64,000 bases of DNA, taken from Bacillus kexueae. GTDB taxonomy: Bacteria; Bacillota; Bacilli; Bacillales; Aeribacillaceae. The DNA lies in NCBI RefSeq assembly GCF_022809095.1, contig NZ_JALAZE010000006.1:116582-180581 (forward strand), read 5' to 3'. Below the pieces are notes generated by a model, which made no database searches, had not been told where the DNA came from, and saw nothing but the letters and a program-made list of their open reading frames with translations. The translations under genes and the position numbers were made by a program. Shown one piece after another: positions 33,635 through 43,563 of the stretch; position 1 is the first letter of the stretch, and each line of letters starts with the position of its first letter.

Positions 33635-33668
33635 TCAAAAAAAGGTGTCCATTTCTTCATGGACACCT
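33635..33668 (-). terminator. Terminator of yhbH
   Basis: AGGTGTCCAT pairs perfectly with ATGGACACCT; the A run at 33636-33643 is the minus-strand T tail. Confidence 0.85.
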
Positions 33669-33675
33669 CTGAGTG

Positions 33676-34851
33676 TTATACATATTGGGTTTCATTTTCT
33701 TCTTTTCTAAAAAAGCTCTTCATCGCATGGAAAACATCTGCTTTTTGTTTGAGGATGTAATAGTGGAATTTTGGATTATCGATGTTTTTATAAGCGGACA
33801 TTAATGTTGAATGACGATTGTACTGATTCACTTCTCCGTATCCGAACATATTACACATTTTAATGATTTCATTAACCAATTTGACACATCGTGCATTATC
33901 GGACGTTAAGTTGTCGCCATCTGAGAAGTGGAATGGGTAAATATTATAGCGGGACGGTTGGTACTTTTCGTGAATGAGTTCGAGTGCTTTTCGGTACGCT
34001 GATGAACAGATGGTTCCTCCGCTTTCCCCTTTGGAGAAGAAGTCTTCCTCCGACACAACCTTCGCCTCTGTATGGTGCGCGATGAATTCAATTTCGACGG
34101 TTTCATACTTCGAGCGTAAAAATCTTGTCATCCAGAAGAAAAAGCTACGCGCCATATATTTTTCCCAGATTCCCATTGAACCACTTGTATCCATCATCGC
34201 TAGGACGACTGCCTTTGATTCAGGCTTAATCACTTCATTCCATGTTTTAAATTTCAAATCTTCCGGATAAATTGGATGGAATTTCGGCTTTCCAGATATC
34301 GCATTCCGCTTATAGGCTGAGAGCATCGTTCGCTTCTTATCGATGTTCCCCATTAATCCTGTTCGACGGATGTCATTGAATTCGATATCCTCTACGACAT
34401 TTTCATCCATTTCTTTTTGCTGGAGATTCGGCAATTCAAGCTCTTTAAATAAAGCTTGTTCCAAATCCATTAACGATACTTCTGCTTCGTAGTAATCTTC
34501 ACCTGGTTGATCCCCCGCACCTTGCCCTTTGCCTGGCCCTTGTGCACTTTTGCTTCCATCCCTTGCTACGACATCACCAACTTCGCTATCACCGTCTCCT
34601 TGACCAACGTGCTTGTTTTTGTCGTAATTGTAGCGGATCTTATATTCATCTAACGAGCGAATGGGTATTTTGACGACATCTTTCCCATTAGACATCACAA
34701 TGTTTTCTTCTGTTATCAGATCCGGTAAATTATTACGAATGGCTTCCTGCACTTTTTCTTGATGACGAACTTGATCGTCATGGCCTTTACGGTGGAGGGA
34801 CCAGTCTTCTCTTGAAATGGCAAAATTTTGGTCATTCCCTTTCATCGACAT
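33676..34851 (-). CDS. yhbH: Sporulation-associated protein YhbH (DUF444)
   Basis: A 391-residue DUF444 protein. It starts at ATG 34851, 8 bases after GGAGGGG; an upstream extension is not supported. A Gly/Asp/Gln-rich linker ([18 protein letters not shown]) separates the N-terminal part from a von Willebrand A-like domain with a MIDAS-type motif, MMDTSGSMG. In Bacillus and in E. coli (YeaH) such proteins act with the PrkA kinase (YeaG) and SpoVR; yhbH is expressed in sporulation. In B. subtilis yhbH is next to prkA, but here prkA lies about 12 kb away at 47220-49115. Confidence 0.9.
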   Translation of the reverse strand: MSMKGNDQNFAISREDWSLHRKGHDDQVRHQEKVQEAIRNNLPDLITEENIVMSNGKDVVKIPIRSLDEYKIRYNYDKNKHVGQGDGDSEVGDVVARDGSKSAQGPGKGQGAGDQPGEDYYEAEVSLMDLEQALFKELELPNLQQKEMDENVVEDIEFNDIRRTGLMGNIDKKRTMLSAYKRNAISGKPKFHPIYPEDLKFKTWNEVIKPESKAVVLAMMDTSGSMGIWEKYMARSFFFWMTRFLRSKYETVEIEFIAHHTEAKVVSEEDFFSKGESGGTICSSAYRKALELIHEKYQPSRYNIYPFHFSDGDNLTSDNARCVKLVNEIIKMCNMFGYGEVNQYNRHSTLMSAYKNIDNPKFHYYILKQKADVFHAMKSFFRKEENETQYV

Positions 34852-34902
34852 GCTACTTTCCCCTCCTAACATTTTTTTCAAAAAGAATTCACACTTTTTC
34901 AT

Positions 34903-35436
34903 TTCCGTGCATAAAGTAATGTGAATGAACCTTCATCTTCTCTACTAATTGATGTAGATTACTCTATAGTATGCAGCGAAATGAGATTATTGACATCCCC
35001 TTTGAAAAATGGGCGTTTGTCCGAAAAACTTCGCTTCATCTATGGACAAGTTTTCTGTCTTTTTCTTCTTTGCGTATGGTCCCTGACAACCTTGTAACTT
35101 ATGTTTATGTATTTAGAGGTTGTCCACATGCACGATATCACGAAATAAAATCTTTCTAAAGTAAACATACATAGAGCGTAAGAGAGTTGACATAAAGAAT
35201 CGCTGCTTTCGAATACTTTGTTGCTTTTACGATCAGGGAAACCTATCTTGGAACAACTAAAGCAAAACTAACAATTCCAACGCATTTAATTGAAATGTCT
35301 GTCCAAACCAGTCTTCTTTGTATGGCCCACAATTGGAAAAAAGGGCAAGTGATGAGGCAACAAGAACAAATAATGAAAGGATATCAAGTGGGAAACCACT
35401 GTTTTTAATTTGGGCTATCCATACCAAGTAAAATCC
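34903..35436. other. Gene-poor stretch with a possible decayed frame
   Basis: No convincing gene is present. A frame on plus from 35196 to 35408 is open for 70 codons (IRETYLGTTKAKLTIPTHLI and further) but has no start codon in its first third and no ribosome site. It may be the remnant of an unknown gene. The rest is AT-rich without clear structure. Confidence 0.3.
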
Positions 35437-35457
35437 AAAAAAAGAGGCATGAGCCTC
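35437..35457 (-). terminator. Terminator of the 48-codon gene
   Basis: GAGGC-ATGA-GCCTC followed on the minus strand by seven T. A larger stem with AAGAGG at 35491-35496 may enclose it. Confidence 0.65.
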
Positions 35458-35505
35458 AGAAAGTCATTTTTTCATGACCTTTTGACTCAACCTCTTAAAT
35501 AACGA

Positions 35506-35652
35506 TTATTCTTCTGTCTCATGCTGTTTCGGATCAGGATGCTTCCCATCTTTTTTCACTTGTTGATTTGTGCGGTGATGTTCCATGTCTTTTCCGAGTT
35601 CTTTCAGTTCAGACATATTTTGCGCCATTGTCCCATTTTCTTTTTCAGACAT
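35506..35652 (-). CDS. Small hydrophilic protein (48 aa)
   Basis: ATG 35650-35652 is preceded by GAGGTGATAGG. The 48-residue product (MSEKENGTMAQNMSELKEL to HPDPKQHETEE) is highly charged with no membrane helix, and is rich in Glu, Lys, His and Gln. Its size and composition are like the many small spore- or stress-related proteins of Bacillus. It has a clear terminator. I cannot assign a family. Confidence 0.65.
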   Translation of the reverse strand: MSEKENGTMAQNMSELKELGKDMEHHRTNQQVKKDGKHPDPKQHETEE

Positions 35653-35700
35653 TCCTATCACCTCAATACTTTCTTACCCGTTAAAAGCATCATCCAAACG

Positions 35701-36510
35701 TTAAAGTGGCAAGTCCCGTTTTTTGAAAACAAGGATACTTAAAGCGAAGAACAACAGTCCCGCTAATAAAAGACCAAGTGCAACCGGTAATACATCTACG
35801 GTACCGCGGGCAATGTCATCCGGTTGATAAGCCGTAAATAATGTGAATGCCTGTAACCAATCAAGCTTGTCACTAATTTTTGAAACTAGGCTTATCATAA
35901 AGAATAATACCGTTATTCCACCTGATACTGATAACGCTCGCTTTTCATCATTAAACAAACAGGAGAAGAAGAAGCAGTATCCAGATACGACAAAGAATAC
36001 TAAAAATCCAAGGACATTTATATGAATGAAGCGGTCCAAATGAAACGTTTCATCTTCCATAAACCAGCTTGCTCCTAAAACACCTGATAAAAAAGTAAAT
36101 AGTACGATGACAAATAATCCGAGAACGAGAACGAAAGCTTGAGTCATTGCCACTTTCGTACGAGAAGTCGACGTTGCAAGCAAATAGGCCATCGAGCCAC
36201 GGTCGACATGTCGTGCGACTAACTGGGTAGAGAGCAGTACGCAATAGATCATTAAAATAAGTAAAAAGATTAATCCGTAATACTCCGCGGCTAAAAAACC
36301 GCTTAAATCCTCTGGCATTCCACCTTCGAAACCAAATGCATTTAAAAACCCTTCAGGCATTTGTTCGATAACTTTGTTCAATTCTGTTGATTTGGCGATT
36401 TGCGGATACATCCAAACAGCTAGAAGTAAATATACGGCTGCCCCGAAAGCATAGCTAATGATGGTCTTTCCATTTAACTTCATCATTGTTTTAAATAGAG
36501 AAAGGCTCAT
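35701..36510 (-). CDS. ABC-2 type exporter permease
   Basis: A 269-residue permease with six predicted helices and an extracytoplasmic loop between the first two (MPEGFLNAFGFEGGMPEDLSG, quoted in part). This layout is typical of ABC-2 exporters for antimicrobials. It overlaps the ATPase stop by 4 bases and is the last gene of the two-gene operon. The divergent TetR-type regulator implies substrate-induced expression. The substrate is unknown. Confidence 0.87.
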   Translation of the reverse strand: MSLSLFKTMMKLNGKTIISYAFGAAVYLLLAVWMYPQIAKSTELNKVIEQMPEGFLNAFGFEGGMPEDLSGFLAAEYYGLIFLLILMIYCVLLSTQLVARHVDRGSMAYLLATSTSRTKVAMTQAFVLVLGLFVIVLFTFLSGVLGASWFMEDETFHLDRFIHINVLGFLVFFVVSGYCFFFSCLFNDEKRALSVSGGITVLFFMISLVSKISDKLDWLQAFTLFTAYQPDDIARGTVDVLPVALGLLLAGLLFFALSILVFKKRDLPL

Positions 36511-37400
36511 TTCGAATCATCCCTTCTATCATAATAGTGCATAAAGATTTCTTCTAAGCTTTGACTATGCACATCCAGATTTGCGACATCAACCTTCGCT
36601 AACACTTCAAGGAACGCTTGATAATTGCCTTGAACCGCCACTTGAATTTCATTTCCATTTACTTTTGTTAGCTCAAGACCCGATTGTTGTAATAACTCGA
36701 TATCTTCTTTCTTTTTTAACGTAATATCAAATAATTTCCGTTGAAGGGTCCGTAACCGATGAACATCTTCAATGGCTACGATTTTCCCGTCTTTAATGAT
36801 TCCAACACGGTCACATGTGCGGTCAATTTCCGCAAAGCTATGCGACGACATTAAAATCGTTTTTCCTTTTCTTTTTTCTTCTTCAATGAGTTCAATAAAT
36901 TGTCTTTGCATGAGAGGATCAAGTCCAGATGTTGGTTCGTCTAAAATTAAGATTTTAGGGTCGTGCATAAAGGCCGCCACAATCCCTACTTTTTGTTTCA
37001 TCCCTTTTGACATTTTTCGAATGGGTGTTTTTACATCAAATTGAAACCGCTCGATTAATTCATCTCGCTTCGAAAAGTCCTTCATTCCTCTCATCCCTGC
37101 TAATAGCTGGAGGAATTCTAATCCATTCATCCCTTCTAGAAAAGCAATCTCTCCCGGTAAGTATCCGACAGACCGTTGAATTTCAGCACTTTTTTCCCAG
37201 CAATCCAATCCATTAATTTGAGCGCTCCCTTTTTGAGGCTTCATATATCCAAGTAAATGACGAATCGTCGTTGATTTCCCAGCTCCATTCGGTCCTAAAT
37301 ATCCAAACACTTCTCCTTTATCAATGGAAAAGGTTACATCAAAAATCCCCTTTCCACTTGGAAACACTTTCGTTAATTCATGTATTTGTATGCTCAACAC
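36507..37400 (-). CDS. ABC exporter ATPase
   Basis: A ~297-residue ATPase of the drug-resistance (CcmA/DrrA) group. Walker A GPNGAGKST, signature MSKGMKQKVGI, Walker B ILILDEPTSGLDP and the switch His (SSHSFAE) are present. Several starts are possible: GTG 37406 is too close to GGGAG, and GTG 37400 or TTG 37397 are better placed. It is cotranscribed with the permease. The intergenic region to the divergent TetR gene carries two inverted repeats. Confidence 0.88.
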   Translation of the reverse strand: MLSIQIHELTKVFPSGKGIFDVTFSIDKGEVFGYLGPNGAGKSTTIRHLLGYMKPQKGSAQINGLDCWEKSAEIQRSVGYLPGEIAFLEGMNGLEFLQLLAGMRGMKDFSKRDELIERFQFDVKTPIRKMSKGMKQKVGIVAAFMHDPKILILDEPTSGLDPLMQRQFIELIEEEKRKGKTILMSSHSFAEIDRTCDRVGIIKDGKIVAIEDVHRLRTLQRKLFDITLKKKEDIELLQQSGLELTKVNGNEIQVAVQGNYQAFLEVLAKVDVANLDVHSQSLEEIFMHYYDRRDDSK

Positions 37401-37413
37401 ATTCACTCCCTTA

Positions 37414-37439
37414 AATGAAATGAATAAAATTGTTTCATT
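37414..37439. promoter_or_regulatory. Inverted repeat 1 in the divergent TetR/ABC region
   Basis: AATGAAA (37414-37420) and TTTCATT (37433-37439) are perfect 7-bp arms, close to the exporter start codon. It is a candidate TetR-type operator. Confidence 0.5.
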
Positions 37440-37478
37440 AAGTTCATAATATACGATTCAAATCCTTTTTTCAATAAG

Positions 37479-37510
37479 TTTTGAACAAAATGAATTGAAT
37501 TATTTCAAAA
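37479..37510. promoter_or_regulatory. Inverted repeat 2 overlapping the tetR promoter
   Basis: TTTTGAA (37479-37485) and TTCAAAA (37504-37510) are perfect 7-bp arms spaced by 18 bases around the -35 box of the regulator gene. Confidence 0.45.
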
Positions 37511-37523
37511 CGTTCCCTATAAT
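37495..37523 (+). promoter_or_regulatory. Promoter of the TetR-family gene
   Basis: TTGAAT (37495-37500), 17 bases, TATAAT (37518-37523). Confidence 0.75.
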
Positions 37524-37541
37524 AGTTACGAGGTGAAAAAC

Positions 37542-38126
37542 GTGGACGGGTATCAAAAGAGAACGGAAAAGAAAAAGGAGAACATTCGAAAAGCTGCTTT
37601 AGCACTTTTTTCAGAGTTTGGCGTTGAAAAAGTCACCGTTTCCGAAATCGCGAAACGCGCAAATGTTTCCCCTGTCACGATTTACAACTATTTCGGCAAC
37701 AAGGACGACCTAGTCAAACATGTCATCTCCCACTCATTAAATGAAGCCATTGAAGAACGAAAAAAAGTATTGGAAAGCGACATTCCGTTTCGTGATAAAA
37801 TACAGAAGCTCATTTTTGAAAAAGCTGCCTACATTGAAACCGTAAATCCGGAATTTTTACAAAAGATGATTTCCAACGATCCCGACATTAAAGAAATTGT
37901 TGATGAGCTTTACAAAAAGTCCCTTCCTTTACTCGTTCAGCTATTTGAAGAAGGCAAGCGTCATGGACATATCGATGAATCCATTTCCACTGAAACATTA
38001 TTGATGTACATCAACATGTTTAAATATGCAATGAATCAATACCAGTTATTCGATTCGAGAGAAAAAAATGCACAAACAACAAAAGAATTCGGGCAATTGT
38101 TCTTTTACGGATTATTGAAGAAATAA
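37542..38126 (+). CDS. TetR-family regulator of the ABC exporter
   Basis: A 194-residue TetR-type regulator. The helix-turn-helix is clear (LFSEFGVEKVTVSEIAKRANVSPVTIYNYFGNK, partly quoted). I prefer GTG 37542, 7 bases after GAGGTG, over the GTG at 37533 that overlaps this site. It diverges from the ABC exporter, and two inverted repeats in the shared upstream region are likely operators. It converges with the YjiH gene at a bidirectional terminator. Confidence 0.88.
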   Translation: MDGYQKRTEKKKENIRKAALALFSEFGVEKVTVSEIAKRANVSPVTIYNYFGNKDDLVKHVISHSLNEAIEERKKVLESDIPFRDKIQKLIFEKAAYIETVNPEFLQKMISNDPDIKEIVDELYKKSLPLLVQLFEEGKRHGHIDESISTETLLMYINMFKYAMNQYQLFDSREKNAQTTKEFGQLFFYGLLKK

Positions 38127-38158
38127 AGCCTTGCAGATTTATAGCTGCAAGGCTTTTT
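38125..38158. terminator. Bidirectional terminator
   Basis: AAAGCCTTGCAG pairs with CTGCAAGGCTTT across an 8-base loop, with T runs in both directions. It separates the convergent regulator and YjiH genes. Confidence 0.88.
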
Positions 38159-38160
38159 CG

Positions 38161-39486
38161 CTATAGTAATAAATACGCAAGAGGAGTCGCAATGATGAGC
38201 GTTAAGATTGTTCGTTCAACCCAAATCACTAGGAGCTTTGGAATACTAATCGGTATTTCTGTAGATAGAATACATGGAATTAAGGCAGAGAAAAACAAAA
38301 TGGCCGAAACAGACACAACTCCGATGACAAACTTCGTAATGAGGGGTGCTTCCGTTACCATGAGTGCTGGTAAGAACATTTCAGCAATCTCCATTGCAGC
38401 TGCTTTTGCCGCAAGCATTGGTTCAGGAATTTGTAAAAGAGCAGTAAACGGATAGAAGAGATAACCTAACCAATCAAAAACAGGTGTATATTCCGCTAGA
38501 ACTAATCCGATTAGGCCAACAGATAAAATGGACGGAAGGATACTCATTGTCATGACAAATCCATCCTTTAAATTGACCCACACATTTTTCCATAAACCTT
38601 TTGATTGGTTCGCAGCATTCATCGCCTCTCTCCACGCATGCTTAATATAGCTTCCACTTATTTTTTCTTCTTTTTCTCCTTCACCTACGTAATACGCTTC
38701 ACTCATTTTATTTAATGGCCAAATTCGAACAGTTATGGCTGTAACGGTAAAGGTGACGAACAGCGTGACCCAAAAGTACGTATTCCAAATCTCCATTAAT
38801 CCTAACGTATTGGCTACAACAATCATAAACGTTGCTGAAACAGTGGAAAACCCCGTCGCAATAATGGTCGCTTCTTTAATCGAATATTTTCCTTCTTTAA
38901 AAACGCGATTCGTAATCAATAACCCAATGGAGTAGCTCCCCACAAACGATGCCACAGCATCAATCGCCGACCTTCCAGGTGTCTTCCAAATAGGCCGCAT
39001 GACAGGCTGCATAAGTACCCCAATGAATTCAAGCAAACCGTATCCCACTAAAAGAGCTAAAAAGACGGATCCAATTGGGACAAGTAAGCCAACTGAAATC
39101 ACCAGTTTATCGTATAGGAACGGACCCATCCCCGGTTCAAATAGCCAACTTGGACCAACATTAAATAAAAGCATCGTCGCGACGAGAAGCCCGATTAGCT
39201 TTAGAAAGCTAAACACCGTATTCACACCATCTTTATTCCACGTTTTGGTCCAAAACGGATAAATCGCACCAAATAAAATAACGACAAACGCATAATACGG
39301 AACAAATGAAGGAAATGTCGTTCGAATCCACGAAACGATGTGGTCAAGCATAATGGAAGACTTTCCACCTATATCAATGGGAATAAAGAACATGAAAATT
39401 CCAATCGCACTATACAAGAAGAACTTCAAGACATTTTTTGGTTTGACCGTCTGAATCGACACAGATAAATTTGTATCCGCTTTCAT
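38161..39486 (-). CDS. YjiH-family membrane protein, candidate histidine transporter
   Basis: A ~441-residue membrane protein with about eleven helices and the nucleoside-recognition (Gate) type repeats of the YjiH family. Motifs such as GRSAIDAVASFVGSYSIGLL and MEIAEMFLPALMVTEAP are visible. I place the start at the second Met, 9 bases after GGGG. The gene follows hutG on the same strand, beyond a hairpin. YjiH genes are often found near hut or arginine catabolic genes, and the classical B. subtilis transporter hutM is missing here, so a role in histidine or urocanate uptake is a reasonable inference. Confidence 0.8.
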   Translation of the reverse strand: MKADTNLSVSIQTVKPKNVLKFFLYSAIGIFMFFIPIDIGGKSSIMLDHIVSWIRTTFPSFVPYYAFVVILFGAIYPFWTKTWNKDGVNTVFSFLKLIGLLVATMLLFNVGPSWLFEPGMGPFLYDKLVISVGLLVPIGSVFLALLVGYGLLEFIGVLMQPVMRPIWKTPGRSAIDAVASFVGSYSIGLLITNRVFKEGKYSIKEATIIATGFSTVSATFMIVVANTLGLMEIWNTYFWVTLFVTFTVTAITVRIWPLNKMSEAYYVGEGEKEEKISGSYIKHAWREAMNAANQSKGLWKNVWVNLKDGFVMTMSILPSILSVGLIGLVLAEYTPVFDWLGYLFYPFTALLQIPEPMLAAKAAAMEIAEMFLPALMVTEAPLITKFVIGVVSVSAILFFSALIPCILSTEIPISIPKLLVIWVERTILTLIIATPLAYLLL

Positions 39487-39569
39487 TTTTTTCATCCCCT
39501 TTGTGATTATTTATTTGATACTTCAGTTGATTATTTACCCCTTTAACAGACTAAAAGTTTAGAAGGAAA

Positions 39570-39597
39570 GAAAAGTACGTAAATTACGCACTTTTCT
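39570..39597 (-). terminator. Hairpin between hutG and yjiH
   Basis: AGAAAAGTGCGTAA and TTACGTACTTTTCT (minus strand) pair with one mismatch. The T tail is short, so read-through into the YjiH gene is likely. Confidence 0.55.
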
Positions 39598-40573
39598 ATT
39601 TCCTTTCTCGACTTTTCACCCCAGATAAAAACGAAAGCATTGTATAAACCCCTGACTTGACGGTGGAATCTGCAACATCTCGGAATGGATCAAGACAGAC
39701 GATATCCATCGTTTTGACCTTCTCATGTAAGCCCGCTAGATAGACCGCATCGAATAATTCATCTGTTCGCATCCCTCCTGGTGTTGCCGCTGGAGCTCCG
39801 GGACCGTATGCAATATCCAGTACGTCCATATCTACTGTTACGTAAATGGTATCAACTCGTTTGGCTAAATCATCTAATGCATCTGAAACAACATTTTCTA
39901 TCCCTCTTTTTCTCGTTTCTTTCATCGTCACATAATGAATACCATGCTCATGAGCAAAGTCGACTAAGGATCTCGTGTTAAAAAATCCATGAAGACCGAT
40001 GTTATAAATGTTCTCCCCTTTTACATAACCACTTTCAATTACATTCCTAATCGGTGTCCCATTGGCTGGACCAAATTCCTTTAAATCTCTTACATCAAAA
40101 TGGGTATCAAATTGTAAAATACCAATCTCTTCATTGGGGTGGGCTTCCTTCCAGCCTTTTATGAGCATTGCAGTGATAGAGTGGTCTCCACCGATTGCAA
40201 CTGGCATCGACTGCGGGTAGATTTGGCGAATCGTTTTCATCGCTCCCGTAATATTTTTGTGACATCGCGAAATGTCTGTCACATGTTGCTTTACATTCCC
40301 AGCATCCGCAACCTTCATCTCTTTCAAATCAAGATGTTTGTCAATGTTGTAGGTTACAAACGATTTCCATGCTCTTCGAAAAGCATCCGGATGCTCACTT
40401 GCAAACGATGCACTAATCGACGAACGAGATAGTGGAATCCCAAGAAGGACAATATCAGGTACTGTTTCCTCTGATAACGGACGAATCCATTCGCTTACCT
40501 TTGGCTCAGCCAAGTCATTTTCTGCATGCCATGAGAAAGGTGGCGGCGTCATCCAATGATAAAGTTCTTTCAT
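39596..40573 (-). CDS. hutG: Formimidoylglutamase HutG
   Basis: A 325-residue arginase-family hydrolase that releases formamide from N-formimidoyl-glutamate, the last step of the Bacillus hut pathway. The metal ligands are visible: GGDHS (Asp130, His131), FDTHFD (Asp156, His158, Asp160) and VDMDVLD. Its ATG overlaps the hutI stop by 4 bases, so the two are coupled. Product glutamate enters central nitrogen metabolism. Confidence 0.93.
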   Translation of the reverse strand: MKELYHWMTPPPFSWHAENDLAEPKVSEWIRPLSEETVPDIVLLGIPLSRSSISASFASEHPDAFRRAWKSFVTYNIDKHLDLKEMKVADAGNVKQHVTDISRCHKNITGAMKTIRQIYPQSMPVAIGGDHSITAMLIKGWKEAHPNEEIGILQFDTHFDVRDLKEFGPANGTPIRNVIESGYVKGENIYNIGLHGFFNTRSLVDFAHEHGIHYVTMKETRKRGIENVVSDALDDLAKRVDTIYVTVDMDVLDIAYGPGAPAATPGGMRTDELFDAVYLAGLHEKVKTMDIVCLDPFRDVADSTVKSGVYTMLSFLSGVKSRERK

Positions 40574-41850
40574 CTTACTAACTGCCCCCTTGAAACGACC
40601 ACTTTTCCACTTTTTATGACCGTGTCAGTGTGATTCATTCCGTAATGATAGATTAATTGCCTGTAATCAGGAACATCAAATATCGCAATATCCGCTTTTT
40701 TATTTACTTCTATACTTCCGATTTCTTTGCCACGTCCGATGGCATGTGCTCCATTAATCGTCACCGCTGTTAATGCTTCAGCTGGCGTCATTCCCATATG
40801 AAGACAACCGAGATTCATAATAAATGGAACAGAAACCGTAGGAGATGAACCCGGATTACAATCAGTCGATAACGCGACAGGTACTCCACGGTCAATCATC
40901 TTGCGCCCATTTGCCGCTTCTGCCATCAAGAAAAAGGCTGTACCCGGTAGTAAGACCGCAATCACACCGCTTTTAGCCATCGCATCAATTCCTTCATCCG
41001 ATGCTCTTAATAAATGATCTGCTGAAACAGCCCCCACCTCTGCTGCGAGTTCTGCCCCTTTGTATGGTTCAATTTCATCCGCATGAATTTTCGGCTTTAA
41101 CCCGTATTTTCTACCCGTTTCTAAAATAACCTTGGACTGTTCGGGTGTAAAAACACCGCGCTCACAAAAGACATCGTTAAATTCCGCTAGCTTCTGTTCA
41201 CTAACCTTCGGAATCATTTCTTCACAGACAATTCGAACGAATTCATCTGGATTCTCTTTATACTCAGCTGGAACCGCATGCGCTCCCATAAACGTTGAAA
41301 CGATATCAACAGGATGGGCTTCATTTAATTTCTTCGCAACATTCAGTTGCTTTAATTCATGTTCTAAGCTCAAACCATACCCACTTTTTGCTTCAACCGT
41401 CGTCACGCCATGCCTTAAAAAGAGATCTAATCGACGTGTACTTTGTTGGAACAAGCTTTCTTCGGTTGCTTCCCTCGTTGCCTTCGTTGTTGAATGAATC
41501 CCTCCACCTGCGTTCATAATCTCCATATAAGATGAACCATTTAATCGCATTTCAAATTCATTTTCACGACTGCCTGCATACACAAGATGAGTATGAGGGT
41601 CAACAAAGCCTGGTGTCACGGTCTTGCCCGTCGCATCAATAATATCTGCTTCATGCAATCGATTCTCAAATTTATCGTTTAATTGGTCGTCTGAGCCAAC
41701 CTCTACAATCTTTCCATCTTCGATCCAGACGCTCCCATTTTCAATAATGTGTAATTCTCTCATCTTTTCACCCGTTAAGGGAGCATTAGAGCTCCCCTTT
41801 AAGGTAACTAATTGACTTGCTTTTCGGATAAAGATTGGTTGAGTTGTCAT
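40570..41850 (-). CDS. hutI: Imidazolonepropionase HutI
   Basis: A 426-residue amidohydrolase that opens imidazolone-propionate to N-formimidoyl-glutamate in the cytosol. The metal-binding HTHLVYAG is near residue 85, GYGLSLEHELK follows, and KIHADEIEP carries further ligands; the C-terminus has the usual small beta domain (KADIAIFDVPD). GGGGGC precedes the ATG. It lies 11 bases after hutU and overlaps hutG. Confidence 0.94.
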   Translation of the reverse strand: MTTQPIFIRKASQLVTLKGSSNAPLTGEKMRELHIIENGSVWIEDGKIVEVGSDDQLNDKFENRLHEADIIDATGKTVTPGFVDPHTHLVYAGSRENEFEMRLNGSSYMEIMNAGGGIHSTTKATREATEESLFQQSTRRLDLFLRHGVTTVEAKSGYGLSLEHELKQLNVAKKLNEAHPVDIVSTFMGAHAVPAEYKENPDEFVRIVCEEMIPKVSEQKLAEFNDVFCERGVFTPEQSKVILETGRKYGLKPKIHADEIEPYKGAELAAEVGAVSADHLLRASDEGIDAMAKSGVIAVLLPGTAFFLMAEAANGRKMIDRGVPVALSTDCNPGSSPTVSVPFIMNLGCLHMGMTPAEALTAVTINGAHAIGRGKEIGSIEVNKKADIAIFDVPDYRQLIYHYGMNHTDTVIKSGKVVVSRGQLVR

Positions 41851-41861
41851 GGTCTTGCCCC

Positions 41862-43520
41862 CTATTTGATCATTGGAATATGAATTCCTTTTTCTTTTGC
41901 TGTTTGAATGGCTAAGTCATATCCAGCGTCAGCGTGGCGAACAACACCCATTCCTGGGTCAGTCGTTAAGACACGCTCCAATCTTTTCTCAGCTTCCTTC
42001 GTTCCGTCTGCCACAATGACCATCCCTGCGTGTAAGGAATACCCCATTCCTACACCGCCGCCATGGTGAACCGATACCCAACTAGCTCCGCCTACACTAT
42101 TAATGAGTGCATTTAAAATTGGCCAATCCGCTACAGCATCACTTCCATCTTTCATCCCTTCTGTCTCACGGTTTGGAGAAGCGACAGAGCCGGAGTCTAA
42201 ATGGTCACGACCAATGACTATTGGCGCCTTTAACTCACCATTGGCTACCATTTCATTAATGATTTTTCCAAATTTCGCCCGCTCACCATAACCTAACCAA
42301 CAAATACGTGCAGGAAGGCCTTGGAATTGAATTTTTTCTTGGGCCATCTTAATCCAGTTGCATAAATGCTCGTTGTCACTAAATTCTCGTAAAATCACTT
42401 CGTCTAATTTATAAATATCTTCTGGGTCTCCTGATAAGGCAACCCAGCGGAACGGTCCCTTTCCTTCACAGAACTGCGGACGAATATAGGCAGGGACAAA
42501 ACCTGGGAAGTTAAAAGCATCCTCCACCCCTTCGTCTTTTGCCACTTGGCGAATGTTGTTACCGTAATCGAAAGTGACAGCTCCCTTTTGTTGCATGATG
42601 AGCATCGCCTTAACATGCTCAGCAATGCTTTGTTTCGATTTTGCTTCGTAATGCTTCGGATCACGTTTTCTCAGCTCAGCTGCCTCCTCAAGAGTAAAAC
42701 CGACAGGTACGTATCCATTAATTGGGTCATGCGCCGAAGTTTGGTCTGTTAAAACATCTGGGATGAAGCCTTTTTCGATCATTTTCGGTAATAATTCAGC
42801 CGCATTTCCTAAAAGACCAATCGAAAGTGCTTTTCCTTCTTCTTTCGCTTTTTCCGCCATTTCAAGGGCTTTTTCTAAACAATCCGTACTCGTATCCAAA
42901 TACTTCGTGTCAAGACGACGTTGAATTCTTGTTGAATCCACTTCAATTGCTATACATACGCCCCCGTTTAACGTGACGGCTAGTGGTTGCGCACCACCCA
43001 TTCCCCCTAGTCCTGCTGTTAACGTAATGGTTCCTTTTAGAGAGCCCCCGTAATGTTGGCGAGCTAATTCTGCAAATGTCTCATACGTCCCTTGTACAAT
43101 TCCTTGGCTACCGATATAAATCCAGCTTCCCGCCGTCATTTGTCCATACATCATCAATCCTTTTTGATCTAGCTCATGGAAATGGTCCCAATTCGCCCAT
43201 GCTGGAACTAAGTTAGAATTGGCAATTAACACACGAGGCGCATCTTTATGCGTTTTAAAAACAGCTACCGGCTTACCGGATTGTACAAGCATTGTTTCAT
43301 CATCTTCCAAATTTAGTAACGTCTCTACAATTGCGTCATAGCATTCCCAGTTACGCGCCGCTTTTCCGATGCCACCGTAGACAACTAAGTCTTCTCTGCG
43401 CTCGGCAACATCTGGATGTAAGTTGTTTGTGAGCATGCGAAGCGCCGCTTCTTGAATCCATCCTTTCGCATGAAGAGTTGAACCTGTATATGTTTCAAGT
43501 AAACGATTTTTCGTATCCAT
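41862..43520 (-). CDS. hutU: Urocanate hydratase HutU
   Basis: A 552-residue urocanase, the expected length, which uses tightly bound NAD to hydrate urocanate. Family blocks include [21 protein letters not shown], the [15 protein letters not shown]-binding region and [13 protein letters not shown] (partly quoted). It starts the hutU-hutI-hutG operon. Histidase (hutH) and the antiterminator hutP, which precede hutU in B. subtilis, are not here, so histidine ammonia-lyase must be encoded elsewhere or the pathway starts from urocanate. A perfect 9-bp inverted repeat lies just before the ribosome site. Confidence 0.95.
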   Translation of the reverse strand: MDTKNRLLETYTGSTLHAKGWIQEAALRMLTNNLHPDVAERREDLVVYGGIGKAARNWECYDAIVETLLNLEDDETMLVQSGKPVAVFKTHKDAPRVLIANSNLVPAWANWDHFHELDQKGLMMYGQMTAGSWIYIGSQGIVQGTYETFAELARQHYGGSLKGTITLTAGLGGMGGAQPLAVTLNGGVCIAIEVDSTRIQRRLDTKYLDTSTDCLEKALEMAEKAKEEGKALSIGLLGNAAELLPKMIEKGFIPDVLTDQTSAHDPINGYVPVGFTLEEAAELRKRDPKHYEAKSKQSIAEHVKAMLIMQQKGAVTFDYGNNIRQVAKDEGVEDAFNFPGFVPAYIRPQFCEGKGPFRWVALSGDPEDIYKLDEVILREFSDNEHLCNWIKMAQEKIQFQGLPARICWLGYGERAKFGKIINEMVANGELKAPIVIGRDHLDSGSVASPNRETEGMKDGSDAVADWPILNALINSVGGASWVSVHHGGGVGMGYSLHAGMVIVADGTKEAEKRLERVLTTDPGMGVVRHADAGYDLAIQTAKEKGIHIPMIK

Positions 43521-43540
43521 TACCCATCACCCTTTTTTCT

Positions 43541-43563
43541 GATTTATAAAAAAATTATAAATC
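43541..43563. promoter_or_regulatory. Inverted repeat in the hutU leader
   Basis: GATTTATAA-AAAAA-TTATAAATC, perfect 9-bp arms about 20-43 bases before the hutU start. It contains a TATAAT on the minus strand, so it could be an operator overlapping the -10 box. Confidence 0.5.
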
